In this document: positions 1 to 38,808 of the stretch, piece by piece
Layout of the letters: the number at the start of each line of letters is the position of its first letter
How positions within the stretch are numbered: position 1 is the stretch's first letter
NCBI GenBank assembly: GCA_964020975.1
Contig: OZ026615.1
Span: 34,677,455 to 34,741,454, forward strand
From: Hermodice carunculata
Lineage: Eukaryota; Annelida; Polychaeta; Eunicida; Amphinomidae
DNA length: 64,000 nt
Reading direction: 5' to 3'
Made by a program: the position numbers and the translations under genes
The notes under the pieces: generated by a model
The model's database searches: none
The model's input: only the letters and a program-made list of their open reading frames with translations
What the model was told of the DNA's origin: nothing

Positions 1-64
1 TGTAACCATTTCCGTGCATCGGGTCATGCAAATACTCCAAGGCGTTTGACGCAAGTCAGCTTAC

Positions 65-170
65 CTCCATATGAAATATGAATCTGCTCTGGCTCTTCTT
101 CGTTCGTATTTTGACACGTCATGTGGGTAAGGAAAATAAAGAAAGTAAATGAACACAACTTAAACTCCAT
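65..170 (-). CDS. Purple acid phosphatase paralog D, first exon only (partial gene)
   Basis: This is the first coding exon of a fourth ACP7-like gene; the rest lies beyond the left edge. Reading the minus strand from the ATG at 170-168 gives MEFKLCSFTFFIFLTHMTC, a plausible signal peptide, then an acidic stretch and PEQIHISYG. That ending matches the PEQVHISYG of genes A and B. The exon stops at 65 on a good donor, GAG|GTAAGC, in the same phase (1) as exon 1 of A, B and C. It is shorter: 35 full codons against 48-51, because the segment between signal peptide and the PEQ motif is reduced. Same orientation and position at the end of the array support an older paralog. Whether the complete gene is intact cannot be seen. 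Confidence 0.75.
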
Positions 171-759
171 GGTGGTATCCCGAACATATTGTGCAAGGTA
201 AGGAAATTTATCGTGATGCTTTGTGTTGAAGACGGTTTGTCAATAAATCAAAGATAAGAAGCCAAAAGGTTATAACTATTGAATATTTGCACATAGCTGA
301 CATCAGTTATTTGTTTTGAAATGCATATTTACCTGTCTAAATGTGGATCAAGAAGTCCATCGATTGGTATATTGTCAATTTCGAATGTTTTATATTGAGG
401 TCATCAACGGTTTTCTTTTTAAATGGAGTAACCTTATTTGTGTGTACTCTAATACGTTTAGGGCACACCATTTAGAACCCTGCAACAAAAGGTGCTTATA
501 TACAACAAGTAGGAACAAAAGACAGCAAGGTTATTTTGTGTATTTTTTTCAAAGAAAAAGTCGAATAGTTCATTGGGTTATATCTCTTCGGTGCTCAACT
601 TCCCGAGTTTCCCTTAATGCTCACAAAACTGCCAATGTTGAAATTTTGAATGATGTAAACAAGTGTATGCGGAGCGTGGCTACAATGAATTTCTTTTGCA
701 ACTACAGATGATTAAAACAAAGTATTTCCCCTAAATAATGCTAAAGACAACAAGCAATC

Positions 760-1006
760 CTAATCTGAAATGTCCCAACCACGTTTGAATAAGTCAAAGA
801 AAAGGGTCCCTGCACGTGCGAAGGCTTCCAGACAAAGTTCATACTCAATGGCAATCGCGGGCTGCTCGTAACCTTTCTCCGTGGCCTTCTGGCAGTCGGA
901 TTTGGCTTTAGGGCAGCGAAGCTGCCTTGAGCCAGCTAAATCTGTAAATGGATCTTGTGCAGATTGATTTGATCCAGTTTCATCGAAGTGGATTGGCAGG
1001 TTGAAG
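760..1006 (-). CDS. Possible terminal coding exon of an unidentified gene
   Basis: On the minus strand one frame is open from 1020 to a TAG stop at 762-760, 86 codons without a start codon. A candidate splice acceptor (CATCTACAG) would begin the exon at 1006. The predicted peptide is hydrophilic with a balanced composition, including CPKAKSDCQKATEKGYEQ and ending LFFDLFKRGWDISD. Its base composition is richer in G+C than its surroundings, which is why I list it. I do not recognise the family and cannot find the preceding exons. It could be a processed or broken remnant, or chance. Confidence 0.3.
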
Positions 1007-1106
1007 CTGTAGATGTATACTTAATCCAATGGATTGGAATGATGAAGAACATCATGCAAAGAAGCCTATGTACGCATATCGACCAGGGAAGGACAACAAT
1101 ATGCAA

Positions 1107-1111
<5 letters not shown>

Positions 1112-1176
<65 letters not shown>
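1112..1176. repeat. (CA)n microsatellite
   Basis: About 32 uninterrupted AC units, followed by AT-rich DNA and then a G/T-rich run with several T homopolymers. Confidence 0.95.
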
Positions 1177-1179
<3 letters not shown>

Positions 1180-4100
1180 TTAGTTAAAATAATCTATCTG
1201 GTTTTTTTTGGGGGGTGTTTTTTTGTTTTGTTTTTGTTTTTGTTTTTTGTTTTATGTTTTTTTTAAAGCTATTACATACTCGATAGTACTATTGCCACGT
1301 CAGTAAATTATATTCATGTTAATTACGGCCAAAGACAAGGTCCCTTGGTTTAAATGTTCCACAATTTTCTGGTCCTTTTTGACTGCAACTCCCAGGTACC
1401 AAATTTGTATATCCAAAGGTCAGGAGGGGGGTAGTTGTGTCCTGTGTTAATATGATATGACATTTTAAAAGAAATTATAAGTGTTATTGAGCTTTATCAT
1501 TAACTGTAGTGGTAAAACGTGCAGCATAGTTTTCAAACTATATCTAAGTATCGACATTTTTCAAAGTACGGTAATTAACTACTATATGGAGTCAACATAA
1601 TTTATGTACATCAACAATGACGCATTTATCAGGAAAAATGCAGCCGATGAAAGACAAATCAAACAGTGCAGCACAATAGTAGTAAATACATCAACACTCA
1701 AATTTATCAAGATATATTTTACGAGTCAGTTAATTAGCCATCGCAAGGGAATTGCATTAGGGCAGATCAACAATGACATAGTAGCCAGAAATTGCAAACG
1801 CAGTACTCAAAATGGTAGCAAAGTTCTAACAAATATTCCAATTCATCAATTTTGTCACATGTCTGCCAAATAGTCATCACATGCAGCCGATTGACTTCAC
1901 GTATAACAATGGTAAAACTCTATATAATATAATTAAAGCGGTAAGCAATATTGCCCCTGTATTGAGTTCATATTCCGTTAAATGGCAACCTCCCCTGAAG
2001 AAGTCATTGTACTCATTAACCTACCAGTAATCTGCCCTGTAAAACGTTCCAACATCAAGTACAACAGATTCTTGATCATCTTGCAACCAATATTAAAGCT
2101 ACTGTCATTCTTGAAATATATTTGGGTACGTTAGTGAAAACCTAGTCACTGATTTGAAATCCAATGTAACTATACATAAATGTGGTGTCATTTTATAACA
2201 ATTTGTGCCAAGATTACTTTACAATGCCTAAACACCACAAATTAAAACTCCAAAATTTAGTTGGCAGCAACCTTGGTGGAAACTGCCATCATTTAATACT
2301 TCCAAATGTATTTTAAAATGCACGAGGTATTATTGAACCTTTTCCCGCCATTTAGATGCTTTCATTTGCATGATATCCAATGCATGTGTTTAAATTGTCC
2401 ATCAAGCTATTTTTGTTGGATTTTGTACAACTCTATATTGCCGATACTTTGGTAGTGAGTGGTCTTCCTTCACATCTAGACAATTCTCGGCTTCTATTAA
2501 GGCTCAAAGCGTTGATGATTTTTATAAAGCAACCCGCACTTATGATTTTATCTGATCACCAAAAGCAGTTATGATTGTTCATGTTTATTAACTGTAAGGT
2601 AATCATGGTAATGATGCACCCAAAATGCTAAAATTTGGTCATTTGTATCCATTAATTTGGTATTACAATATACTACCTTACAAATGGAGCCCTTGAGTTT
2701 CTACCTCTGAGCCAATTGGAGCAAATTGTGAGCAGGTGCATCAGTTCATAATTGGTAATTACACCAAATTATGTATTTACTGTTTTGACCCGTACTATGC
2801 GAGCACAAATCCGAAACCATCCTTCTGAATATGTGTTGATACGAAAGTCTATTCAATTCATATGCTTTAAGCTGTCTCATAACCTATCACGCTGTGCCAC
2901 TTAGCTGGGGTGGAATATAAACTAACGGTTCTTGCCCTTGATCTAGTGTGGTTCCTCCGGACGCATTTTCAACCAAATACAGTCCTCGTGGTCTATCAGA
3001 TTAAAAAATTTGAACACGCGTATCCTAATACAAATCGAAAAAATAATTATGTATAATTATACATATATATATATTGACATGGTGACCAATTACTTGTGGT
3101 GACCTGTCAGCCTTGAAAGATGAAAATGAAGAACTGGGGCTCACTTTCCACTTGATACGGACATACCTCTGGTACTTATCGTTATTTCTTTGTGCAAAAC
3201 ATACTTTTTAATAAAGAATTTCTCATGCTAAAATGTACCAACGACCTTTTATAACTCAATTCAAACGGAAATTCAGGGATACAGAAACGGATATATTGCA
3301 TCTTACGAAGCATTAAAGCAACGATCAATTTGGAACCTTTTTTGTGATTGAAAAACAGAGTAACAAGGAAAGTCGTATTACACGGAAATACATAGCAAGT
3401 TTTTCATTGGAAGTCCATGATATCTGTAGTTCTTACAGTGCAGGAAATGTGGTCCGAACAAGCATTTTTCTTTGACGGGTATCAAAGGTCATTGTCAAAA
3501 GTAAACTTTACGTTTGGTATGTGAAACATCGCTACCCCAAGATTATCCACACACCAAATTTGGTATTTATAGTTCTAATGGTATAGGAAATAAGGACTGC
3601 ACAAATATTTCTGAGGGAGTGTCAAGGGTGAAGGATCAAAGGTCGAAATGGCACATTTTGGTATGCAAGAAACCGTTATCTCACAATTTATGCCTTTTTT
3701 CAGTACATAATGCAACTTTAGTTTCAATTGGTTAAAATAGGGCAGAGTGGATAGTAGTGACAATATAAGCATATATTTTTTTGCTCTTGTATTATACATA
3801 GACACGTATATATTTTGGGCTGTGCATTATGAATCAACAGCCCCATTCATAGTGTAAAATTAAAAGATTCTATAATGGATATAAAAAGCCTAAAATTATA
3901 TCTTTTTGCTGAACATTTCTGATTTTTTGGTATGTGTCTAGGATTGTTGGGGCATACAATGTTGAATCTCATTATTTTAAAAATGGCGACAAACTTGAAG
4001 AATTTTACAGAAATATTTTCCCTGGTAATAAGAGTTCATCAGCCATACTATTTGAATCAAATTTTGTGACAGGACAGTGAACATACAGCGGATGTGTCCA

Positions 4101-5803
4101 CCACTCGCGGATGATGGTTGACTGAACAGTGTGAACTTTACATTACTGCTTGAATGAACTTACAAGATACAAGTTACAAGATACAAATCTTAATTATATG
4201 TCGGTACGTTGAAAATTACAGAACATTAGCCAGAGGCTATTACAACCGACATTAAAAAATATTAGCCCAGGCTAAAATTAATGTACACATGAAATACAAC
4301 AGATTGTATATAAAATATATTATCACAGAATAAGCACTAAAATTATTCAGAGTAGGTAGTTTCCAGCCATCAGGATATTTAGATCGCAGTGAAACTATTG
4401 ACTGGCAGAACAGTTACAAGTGTCATCACAATTCCAAGTTACTATCAGTTTCTTTTTTTAATTCTGAGAGGGTGACAGCACAACTTATAGCTGAAGATTG
4501 TTGATGTTGTTGTTTCCCTGCTTCTCTGAAGCAATGTGATTCACAACCGCTCTCTGCAGGGTTTGTTCCAGCCATACCAAGTTTGACTGTTATTGATAGG
4601 TGATTTCACTGGACGGGGGGTACCTTGTATATAGTTTTCAATTCATGTGAATCAAAAACAATTTGTCACCATGCAATTTTCGCAAATTAAATACTAAGGT
4701 CGATCCAAAGGGAGGTGGATTTTATGCTGGTGGGCAGTATCCATCGTGTTCATGCAATGAGTATCAACCCATAGTGGTGTATAAAATATTAACAGGCGTT
4801 TCTGTCGCTTTTACGTTTAACAACAGAGACAGAAACAGAGTACTTTTAAAATAAGTTAGCAATCAGTTCTACACTTTGAACTGCGATTAAGCAGGCTGGC
4901 ATGCAGATGTCACTTGAATAAATGGGACAAGAGATAAGCATGAACAACTACTTGTCCATTGATACGACATTTCTAGTTCCAAACTTTTATACCACATGAA
5001 AAAAATGCACCTCCTCCTGTTTGTTGTGGCACAATTCTACACTTGTCTTTGAAGTCATCACAATATTACCGCATCTTTATTTTCTTTGTTACGTATGGAA
5101 TAATTTCAACGCAGCTATCTCTGCACAAACATGGGGATTATGTTTCTGACCAAGAAGTAATAACTTTTTGATGACTCATTTGGTTCACTTTGAAGTCAAT
5201 AGCACCTCTGTAGATAGTGACCCGTTTGATCTGTTTTAAAGGCAGTGATGACATGCATAAGGGAGCCAGTTGTAATCATCACAGTTTTCGGTCTCCCAAG
5301 AGATGGGCAGACTTGGATCAAGTGTATGGACTGGTCATTACAAAATGCGAGCGAAACACGTGTGCACTTGCATGCATAAGAGCAAAACTGTCATTATATC
5401 AGAGAATAGTGGATCGATGGATAAAAAAAATAGTCAAAATACACTTTAAAATATATGAAAGCAATTTTTGCTGCTTGTATTCACAATTCATGTTTGATGT
5501 GACAGTGTGAATGTGAATAATTACAGTCGTTTTTTTTCTTGTCCCAGATGATGGCCCCTTCTCGATCAAAGGATAGGTCACCGTCGGCGATCGTTTCTCT
5601 GCGCTGTTTTTTAAATTGGATTAATTTATGTGTATTTCTACACAAATGCTGCACACTGTTTATCAAATACTGGCACTCGAGACCTTTTGGTCAATACAGA
5701 AACATCCATTTGTTGTTTTTGTCCGCATATTATTCGCATTGGCTTCAGCTACATGTTCTGATTCTTCGACAAGTTAAAAAGGTTGCAAGTCGGCCTCACG
5801 ATG

Positions 5804-18679
<12,876 letters not shown>

Positions 18680-18767
18680 CTTGGAATCTTTCCGCTTTTT
18701 GCTGTGAGCGGTTTATGAGGAAAATAACGACAGGGGAACAGTGAAATGAGTAAGCAAAACGAACCAA

Positions 18768-18775
18768 GTCACGTG
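18768..18775. promoter_or_regulatory. CLEAR-like E-box upstream of gene A
   Basis: GTCACGTG followed by TG, matching 8 of 10 positions of the CLEAR consensus GTCACGTGAC bound by TFEB/MITF-type factors at lysosomal genes. It lies about 90 bp upstream of the start codon. The same element is kept upstream of gene B, and a related one stands upstream of gene C. Function is inferred from motif and position only. Confidence 0.4.
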
Positions 18776-19479
18776 TGTCTCGAGGAAGGCTCCATAAAAA
18801 CAATTGAAGAAGAAGACGACTGGAAATCAATGTTTGCTTTAAACAATGAGAATATTGGCGTTGACGCTAAACAAGATAAGGGAAGTATAATCTTTATTGA
18901 TTTATGTTGAAATACCCGTGGAAAGGTGATACGACGAATATATAGTTCTTTGGTATATAATCAGTTGTCATCCGTTGCAAAAAGTGGTTTTATTTACGTT
19001 TGGATGTCTCTTTTGGATGTCTCTTGTTATCAGCGGTTCCCTATAAACTTTATAAACTTATTTTTATTAATTTTTCTTTCAACATAATAACCAAGATGAA
19101 CGAGCCTAAAAACGCCAAATACATAATATTACAAGAATTCACTGATTTATTCTGAAACTCCAGGATATTTCAGGAAGTTTGCTTACGTATTGGATATCGA
19201 GACATCAAGGTTATACCAGTCTCCAAGAAATTCAATTAACATTCTCTCATGAACAGAAGCAGATTTCACATGACCTTGTGGGTTTGACCTTTAGGTCATT
19301 GCCACCCAGTTGAAACCCAAACTTCGGTCTCCTCATCAACACATTGAATTATGTCTCCTGTGTTGCACCAGGAGATTCTTCAAGTTGTTGATGGCAACGT
19401 TGCAATTCTGGATAAAGCAACACCAAAACAATGTACGTCCAAATGAACCTTTTACGTCGCAAAAATGTGAAGACCAGAC

Positions 19480-20140
19480 CCATTAGTCAAGACATACTTA
19501 ACATAATAGCGCAACTTTCACCGAGGAGAAAAGTAACACGAAGTGATATGAACAACACTGAAATAACACAGATTGCAAGGGTGATCCATCAGTTAAGCTT
19601 GTCTCTTTTATTAATGATGAGACTACAGTTTGGTTTTCTATGTGGGTTGTAGGATTACCGTCCTTTTATCTTATAATTATAAAGTACAAAGATAAAGTCT
19701 CTTTCAATTATCGTATGATTATTCGGCAACGTTTCTATTTCATTCCCGAGATCTTGAAAAAATCAGGTTTAATTTGATTATGGCCATAACCAATCTCGCC
19801 AGTGAAAATTTCTGTTGATGGGCCGTCATGTCATGTCTACGAAGATATATCGGCTTTTCCGGTCTTCTTTAACACAATAAATACAGTGTTCAAAGTCCTT
19901 TTAAAATAAAATGCAACCTCTGCAATCTGTCTCTCCATTATCAAAAATATATTGTAGCCCCACTCTGCGTGCCATTGTTTTTCTATATCTGTCGTACAGC
20001 GTACTTCTTGTAGCATTATTATGGACACTTTGTTTGTTGGTTTGTTTGTTTATTGAAACAATTAGATAATTCATGTCTTTTTATTTTTTGATCTCTCATA
20101 CCTCTGACATTGAATGAAATATTAACTAAATTATGTTCAA
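19480..20140 (-). mobile_element. LINE fragment: apurinic endonuclease domain (unit 1 copy)
   Basis: The minus strand encodes pieces of a LINE ORF2 endonuclease. These include NISFNVRGMRDQKIKRHELS, then MLQEVRCTTDIEKQWHAEWG (LQE catalytic region and the TT.IE..W..EWG motif common in L1/Tx1-type elements), and further on GNPTTHI-like residues. Stops and frame changes show it is dead. Relative to unit 2 it lacks about 205 bp. It lies antisense within the region upstream of gene A and predates the duplication. Confidence 0.7.
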
Positions 20141-21443
20141 CAGAATTTGAATCGCCGGCGGTGCTGGTTAATTCCGGCAAATCTCCATGTTTTACCTAAA
20201 CGTAAAAGATGTCACTGTCTGGGTATTTTGTAGCTATGTAAACACAAAAAGGCAATTACAACAGCACACGTCGGTGATTAGCCCGATTGTGCGTGAGTTT
20301 ATTTGTATCTGCCAAAAACAGTAAGAGACAACAGTCCAACCTGGACTGTCGAACAAAAAGAGCAGTAAAATGACAGTAATGGGTTAAGTCATTTGGGCTT
20401 TATCAAGCACACAACCCCGAGGCTTCATTGACATGTTGTTTTTGGCCTGACATGTTTTAAGAAGGTAAACACTAATTTGTATGTTTTGAGACTCTCAGGC
20501 ACTGTGAACCAATAGTGTCCAAAAGACAAGTGCATGGAACCTACCTTCCTTAGTACTTACTTGGTAATGCAGATTGTAATGAGATAAAATAACTTCTTTA
20601 TACTGATATACTGTATATAACTAAGGATATAGCTCAAAGGCTTGCCTGGGCTCAATACAGCACGGTAAAACACGCCCTGAGAGACTCCTCTCCCGGAAGA
20701 CCGTCTGCCCCCCCCCCGCCCCCGCGACCACTGTCCATGTGCAATCTTTCACCTTCCTTGGGAGAACCAGACCAGCTATCACCTAAAAAAAGCCCGAAAA
20801 GACCAATCAATCCAGCCACGAACTCCCCACTTCAGACTAGTAAAATCCACCCATTTTGTGCAAGACCGATAAAAAATTATGTGAGAGTGGGTCCAGAAAC
20901 ACTAAATATGTCTACTATACCACGAAATGAATAATCAATTGGCTGCAAGATGGAATGGGGTCCACGGAATCCAAATCATGAATGGACATTCAAAGCAGAA
21001 GTTCTTCGCAGGCCGGTGGTGCAAGAGTCAACCCTATCCCGGCAGACTACCCGGCCTGATGCCAGCAGTTTGAGCATTGTCAAAATATACTTTAAAATAT
21101 ATGAAAGCAATTTTTGCTGCTTGTATTCACAATTCACGTTTGACAGTGTGAATGTTAATAATTACAGTCGTTTTTTTCTTGCCTTAGATGATGACCCCTT
21201 CTCGGTCAAAGGATGGGTCACCGTGGGCGATCGTTTCTCTGCGCTGTCTTTTATATTTGATTAATTTATGTGCATGTCTACACAAATGCTGCACACTGTT
21301 TATCAAATACTGGCACTCGAGACCTTTTGATCAATACAGAAACATTCATTTGTTGTATTTGTCCACATATTATTCGCATTGACTTCTGCTACATGTTCTG
21401 ATTCTTCGACAAGTTAAAAAGGTTGCAAGTCGGCCTCACGATG

Positions 21444-34590
<13,147 letters not shown>

Positions 34591-34678
34591 CTTGGATTCT
34601 TTCCGCTTTTTGCTGTGAGCGGTTTATGACGAAAATAACGACAGGGGAACAGTGAAATGAGTAAGCAAAACGAACCAA

Positions 34679-34686
34679 GTCACGTG
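34679..34686. promoter_or_regulatory. CLEAR-like E-box upstream of gene B
   Basis: GTCACGTG followed by TG, about 90 bp upstream of the start codon and identical to the gene A site. It was carried along in the duplicated unit. Confidence 0.4.
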
Positions 34687-35574
34687 TGTCTCGAGGAAGG
34701 CTCCATAAAAACAATTGAAGAAGACGACTGAAAATCAATGATTGCTTTAAACAATGAGAATATTGGCGTTGACGCTAAACAAGATAAGGGATGTATAATC
34801 TTTATTGATTTATGTTGAAATACCCGTGGAAAGGTGATAGGACGAATATATAGTTCTTTTTGGTATATAATCAGTTGTCATCCGTTGCAAAAAGTGGTTT
34901 TATGTAGGTTTGGATGTCTCTTGTTATCAGCGCTTCCCAATAAACTTATTTTTATTTTATTTTTTTTCAACATAATAACCAAAATGAATGAGCCTAAAAA
35001 CGCAAAATACATAATATTACAAGACTTTACTGATTTAATCTGAAACTCTAGAATATTTCACGAAGTTTGCTTACGTATTGGATTTCGAGACATCAAGGTT
35101 ATATCAGTCTCCAAGAAATTCAATTAACATTCTCTCATGAACAGAAGCAGATTTCACATGACCCTCTAGGTCTAACCATTAGGTCAGTGCGACCCAGTTG
35201 AAACCCTAACTTTGGTCTCCTCATCAACACATTGAATTATGTCTCCTGTGTTCCACCAGGAGATCAGTCAAGTTGTTGATGGTAACGTTGCAATTCTGGA
35301 TAAAGCAACACCAAAACAATGTACGTCCACATGAACCTTTTACGTTGCAAAAATGTGAAGGTCAGACCCATCATTATTTTGAACAGAAAGCTGGATAAAC
35401 CTATCTTAGAAAGGTCCTATAGCTAAGAGCACTTGGAACAAGTACAACCTGGTGAGTAGAACGATTATGTGATACTTTTCATATCGATATAAACTTTGCA
35501 TACAGGGAAAATTATGGACGAGGCATTGGTTGAAAAATGGATTTTTATCATAAGATGATGTGGACATTAAGTCA

Positions 35575-36225
35575 AGAAATACTTCACATAATAGCGCAAC
35601 TTTCACCGAGGAGAAAAGTAACACGAAGTGATATGAACAACACTGAAATAACACAGATTGCAAGGGTAATACATCAGTTCAGTTTTTGTCTTCATTCATG
35701 ATAAGACTACAGTTTGGTTTTGTATGTGGGTTGTTGGATTACCTCCCGTTTTATCTTCATATTTATAAAGTACGAAGTTGAAGTCTTCTTCAATTAACAT
35801 AAGATCATTCGGCAACGTTTCTATTTCATTCCCGAGATCTTGAAAAAAATCAGGTTTATCTTGATTATGGCCATAACCAATCTCGCCAGTGTAAATTTCT
35901 GTTGATGGGCCGTCATATCATATCTGCGAAGATATATCGGCGTTTCCGGTCTTCTCTAACATTACAAATACAGTGTTCAAACTTCTTTTTTAAATAAAAT
36001 GCAACCTCTGTTATCTGTCTGTCCATTATTAAAAATACATTGTAGCCCCACTCTGCGTGCCATTGTTTTTCAATATCTGTCGTGCAGCGTACTTCATGTA
36101 GCATTATTATGGACACTTTGTTTGTTTGTTATGTTTAAAACAATCTAGATAATTGATGTCGTTTTATTCCTTGATCTCTTATACCTCTGATATTGAGTGA
36201 AATAATAACTAAATTATGTTCAACA
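35575..36225 (-). mobile_element. LINE fragment: apurinic endonuclease domain (unit 2 copy)
   Basis: Counterpart of 19480-20140. It carries MLHEVRCTTDIEKQWHAEWG on the minus strand. The neighbouring 35367-35573, absent from unit 1, probably continues the element. Several frame disruptions. Confidence 0.7.
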
Positions 36226-37734
36226 GAATTTGAATCGCCGGCGGTGCTGGTTAATTCCGGCAAATCTTCATGTTTTACCTAAACGTAAAAGATATCACTG
36301 TCTGGGTATTTTGCAGATATGTAAACAGAAAAAGGCAATTACAACAGCACACGTAGGTGATTAGCCCGATTGTGCGTGAGTTTATTTGTATCTGCCAAAA
36401 ACAGTAAGAGACAACAGTCCAACCTGGACTGTCGAACAAAAAGAGCAGTAAAATGACAGTAATGGGTCAAGTCATTTGGGCATAATCTAGCACACAACCC
36501 CGGGGCTTCATTGACATGTTGTTTTGGCCTGACATTTTTTAAGAAGGTAAACACTAATTTGTATATTTTAAGACTCTCAGGCGCTGTGAACCAATAGTGT
36601 CCAAAAGACAAATGCATGGAACCCATCTTCCTTAGTACTTACTTGGTAATGCAGATTGTAATGAGATAGAATGACATTCTTTATACTGAAATACTCTATA
36701 TAACTAAGGATATAACTCAAAGGTTTGCCTGGGCTCAGTTCAGCACGGTAAAACATGCCCTGAGAGACCCCTCTCCCGGGAGACCGTCTGCCCCCCCCCC
36801 CCACCCGCGGCCACTGTCCCTGTGCAACGTTTCACCTTTCCCTGGGAGAACACTTGCAGAACCAGACCAGCAATCACCTAAAAAAAATCCCCAAAAGACC
36901 AACCAATCCAGCCACGAACTCCCTACTTCAGACTAGCAAAATCCACCCATTTTGTGCAAAACTGATAAAAAATTATGTGAGAGTGGGTCCACAAACACAG
37001 TAAATATGTCTACTATACCACGAAATGAATAATCAAGTGGCTGCAAGATGGAATGGGGTCCACGGAATCCAAATCATGAATGGAAATTCAAAGCAGAGGT
37101 TCTTCGCAGGCCGGTGGTGCAAGAGTCAACCCTATCCCGGCAGACTACCCGGCCTGATGCCTGCAGTTTGGGCGTAAACAGTCGGAGAATATCTGGCATT
37201 TTACACCACACCCCCACGCACACACACATGCAGACGTAACATCGCCTGTTACTTCCACTTCACGCGAGACAAATATTTGGTTTGGACTAAGCTATTAAAG
37301 AACAAAGCAGTTCAAATATATTTTGTACACAGAGAAGGTTCGCTGCGCAGTCTGAATTCATTGCCGAGTAGACAGTGAACAGAGCAATGGAACCAATCCA
37401 ATATACCACACCGACAAAATGACAATCAGAACAGTATCTCTCTATATAAACTGACCAATGGTATCACCGTAATATGCATTGGTTTAAACATATTTTATTT
37501 CAAAAGAAAATACAATTAGCCGACAGGCTCACCAGCCTACATTAGGGCCTCTTGTACGTTTACAACAAGACAACATATAACAGGTAGATTGTGAACACAA
37601 ATTCACAGATAGATAAACATACCGGACAAACAAAGAGAAGAGAAGGAAGGCGAGCGAAAATGACGTGCGAGCATTGTAAAGATAATACGATTTGTACTAT
37701 TTACCAACTTAAATTATGTTCCAACTTGAATTTA

Positions 37735-38060
37735 TCATGTTTTGAATCTTCCTGAAAGTTTAAGGTACTTCTGAACGGCCTCGAATATCTCCTCATTTTG
37801 ATTTTTTGGGATTCTTCTTCCTTGAATTCCAAATAACACGGTTCTCAGGTTGAAATTACCATAGGTAAGTATTTTACATTGTAGTTCATTTCTTAGTGTT
37901 ACATATTTGTTGCATTCAAAGAAAAAGCTGGCTGGCTCCACATGAGCACGATGGCAACTCAACAACTCCAATTTCATACAGATCACTGTTCAGTGTAATA
38001 TACATTAAATTAGAAAAGTGACCGACTGCATGTAAATTCAGAATTGTATTGACGAGGCTA
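37735..38060 (-). mobile_element. LINE fragment: carboxyl end of a reverse transcriptase ORF
   Basis: On the minus strand the end of a LINE ORF is visible. A Cys-rich SCSCG stretch precedes FFFECNKYVTLRNELQ, then a leucine-rich tail ends in VQKYLKLSGRFKT and a stop. This arrangement (CxC...ECxxY...R..L) is the usual C-terminal zinc-knuckle region of L1-like elements. The Cys part and the tail lie in different frames. It starts about 560 bp beyond the end of duplicated unit 2. Confidence 0.7.
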
Positions 38061-38524
38061 TATACTATATCAAATTTTGACTATCTCCCCCGAACCAAAC
38101 CAGACATAAAACCCCAAAGTAAATAAAATTGCTAAAAACTCTGGAATGCGTAAGGCAGAATATGAGAACAATTCATTATATGTGTACGACTGTCTAGTCG
38201 CAGAGAATAGCATGAGATGAGTTTTCACACCCAGTCAAGGTATTAAAAACCCCCTGAACACGTGACCCATAATGCAATGCGCAAATAACTATTCGCGCTC
38301 TGTATGTTCGTACCTCCAAAAACAGTAGTTTAGTTCTTTACTGCATACCAAGCTAAACATATCATTTTGTGTGTCAGATTTGTATTGGTGAGTACTTGTG
38401 TTTTTTAGGATAAAATAAATTGATGCATGGTCTTTCCTCAATTGTTGCCTATCGAGTGGAGTTGAAAAATACAACTGAGACAATGTTAACTTTTATTACC
38501 TTCCCACATGTTTTGATTCTATCC

Positions 38525-38808
<284 letters not shown>

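Larger units (their letters stand above)
171..5803. other. Spacer between gene D and the 3' end of gene A
   Basis: No full gene was recognised. It holds a (CA)n tract at 1112-1176, a G/T-rich run at about 1200-1265, and one possible terminal exon on the minus strand (760-1006, listed separately). The rest is AT-rich DNA with no coding pattern I can defend. The last 370 bases, from about 5433, belong to the duplicated unit and recur at 21079-21443 downstream of gene B. Confidence 0.6.
18680..21443. other. Upstream region of gene A and spacer to gene B
   Basis: It contains the putative promoter of A with a CLEAR-like E-box (18768-18775), a LINE endonuclease remnant (about 19480-20140, minus), a C-rich run near 20710-20722, and the duplication junction (21072-21080). 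The last 365 bases are the 3' flank of gene B. No additional gene was recognised. Confidence 0.7.

Noticed and set aside
316-711. Plus-strand 131-codon open frame
   Set aside because: Composition irregular, no motif, and antisense to the orientation of the array; no start context or neighbouring exons.
4426-4605. Minus-strand open frame of 59 codons containing MAGTNPAESGCESHC
   Set aside because: No recognisable family, weak acceptor, low-complexity Gln stretch; probably chance.
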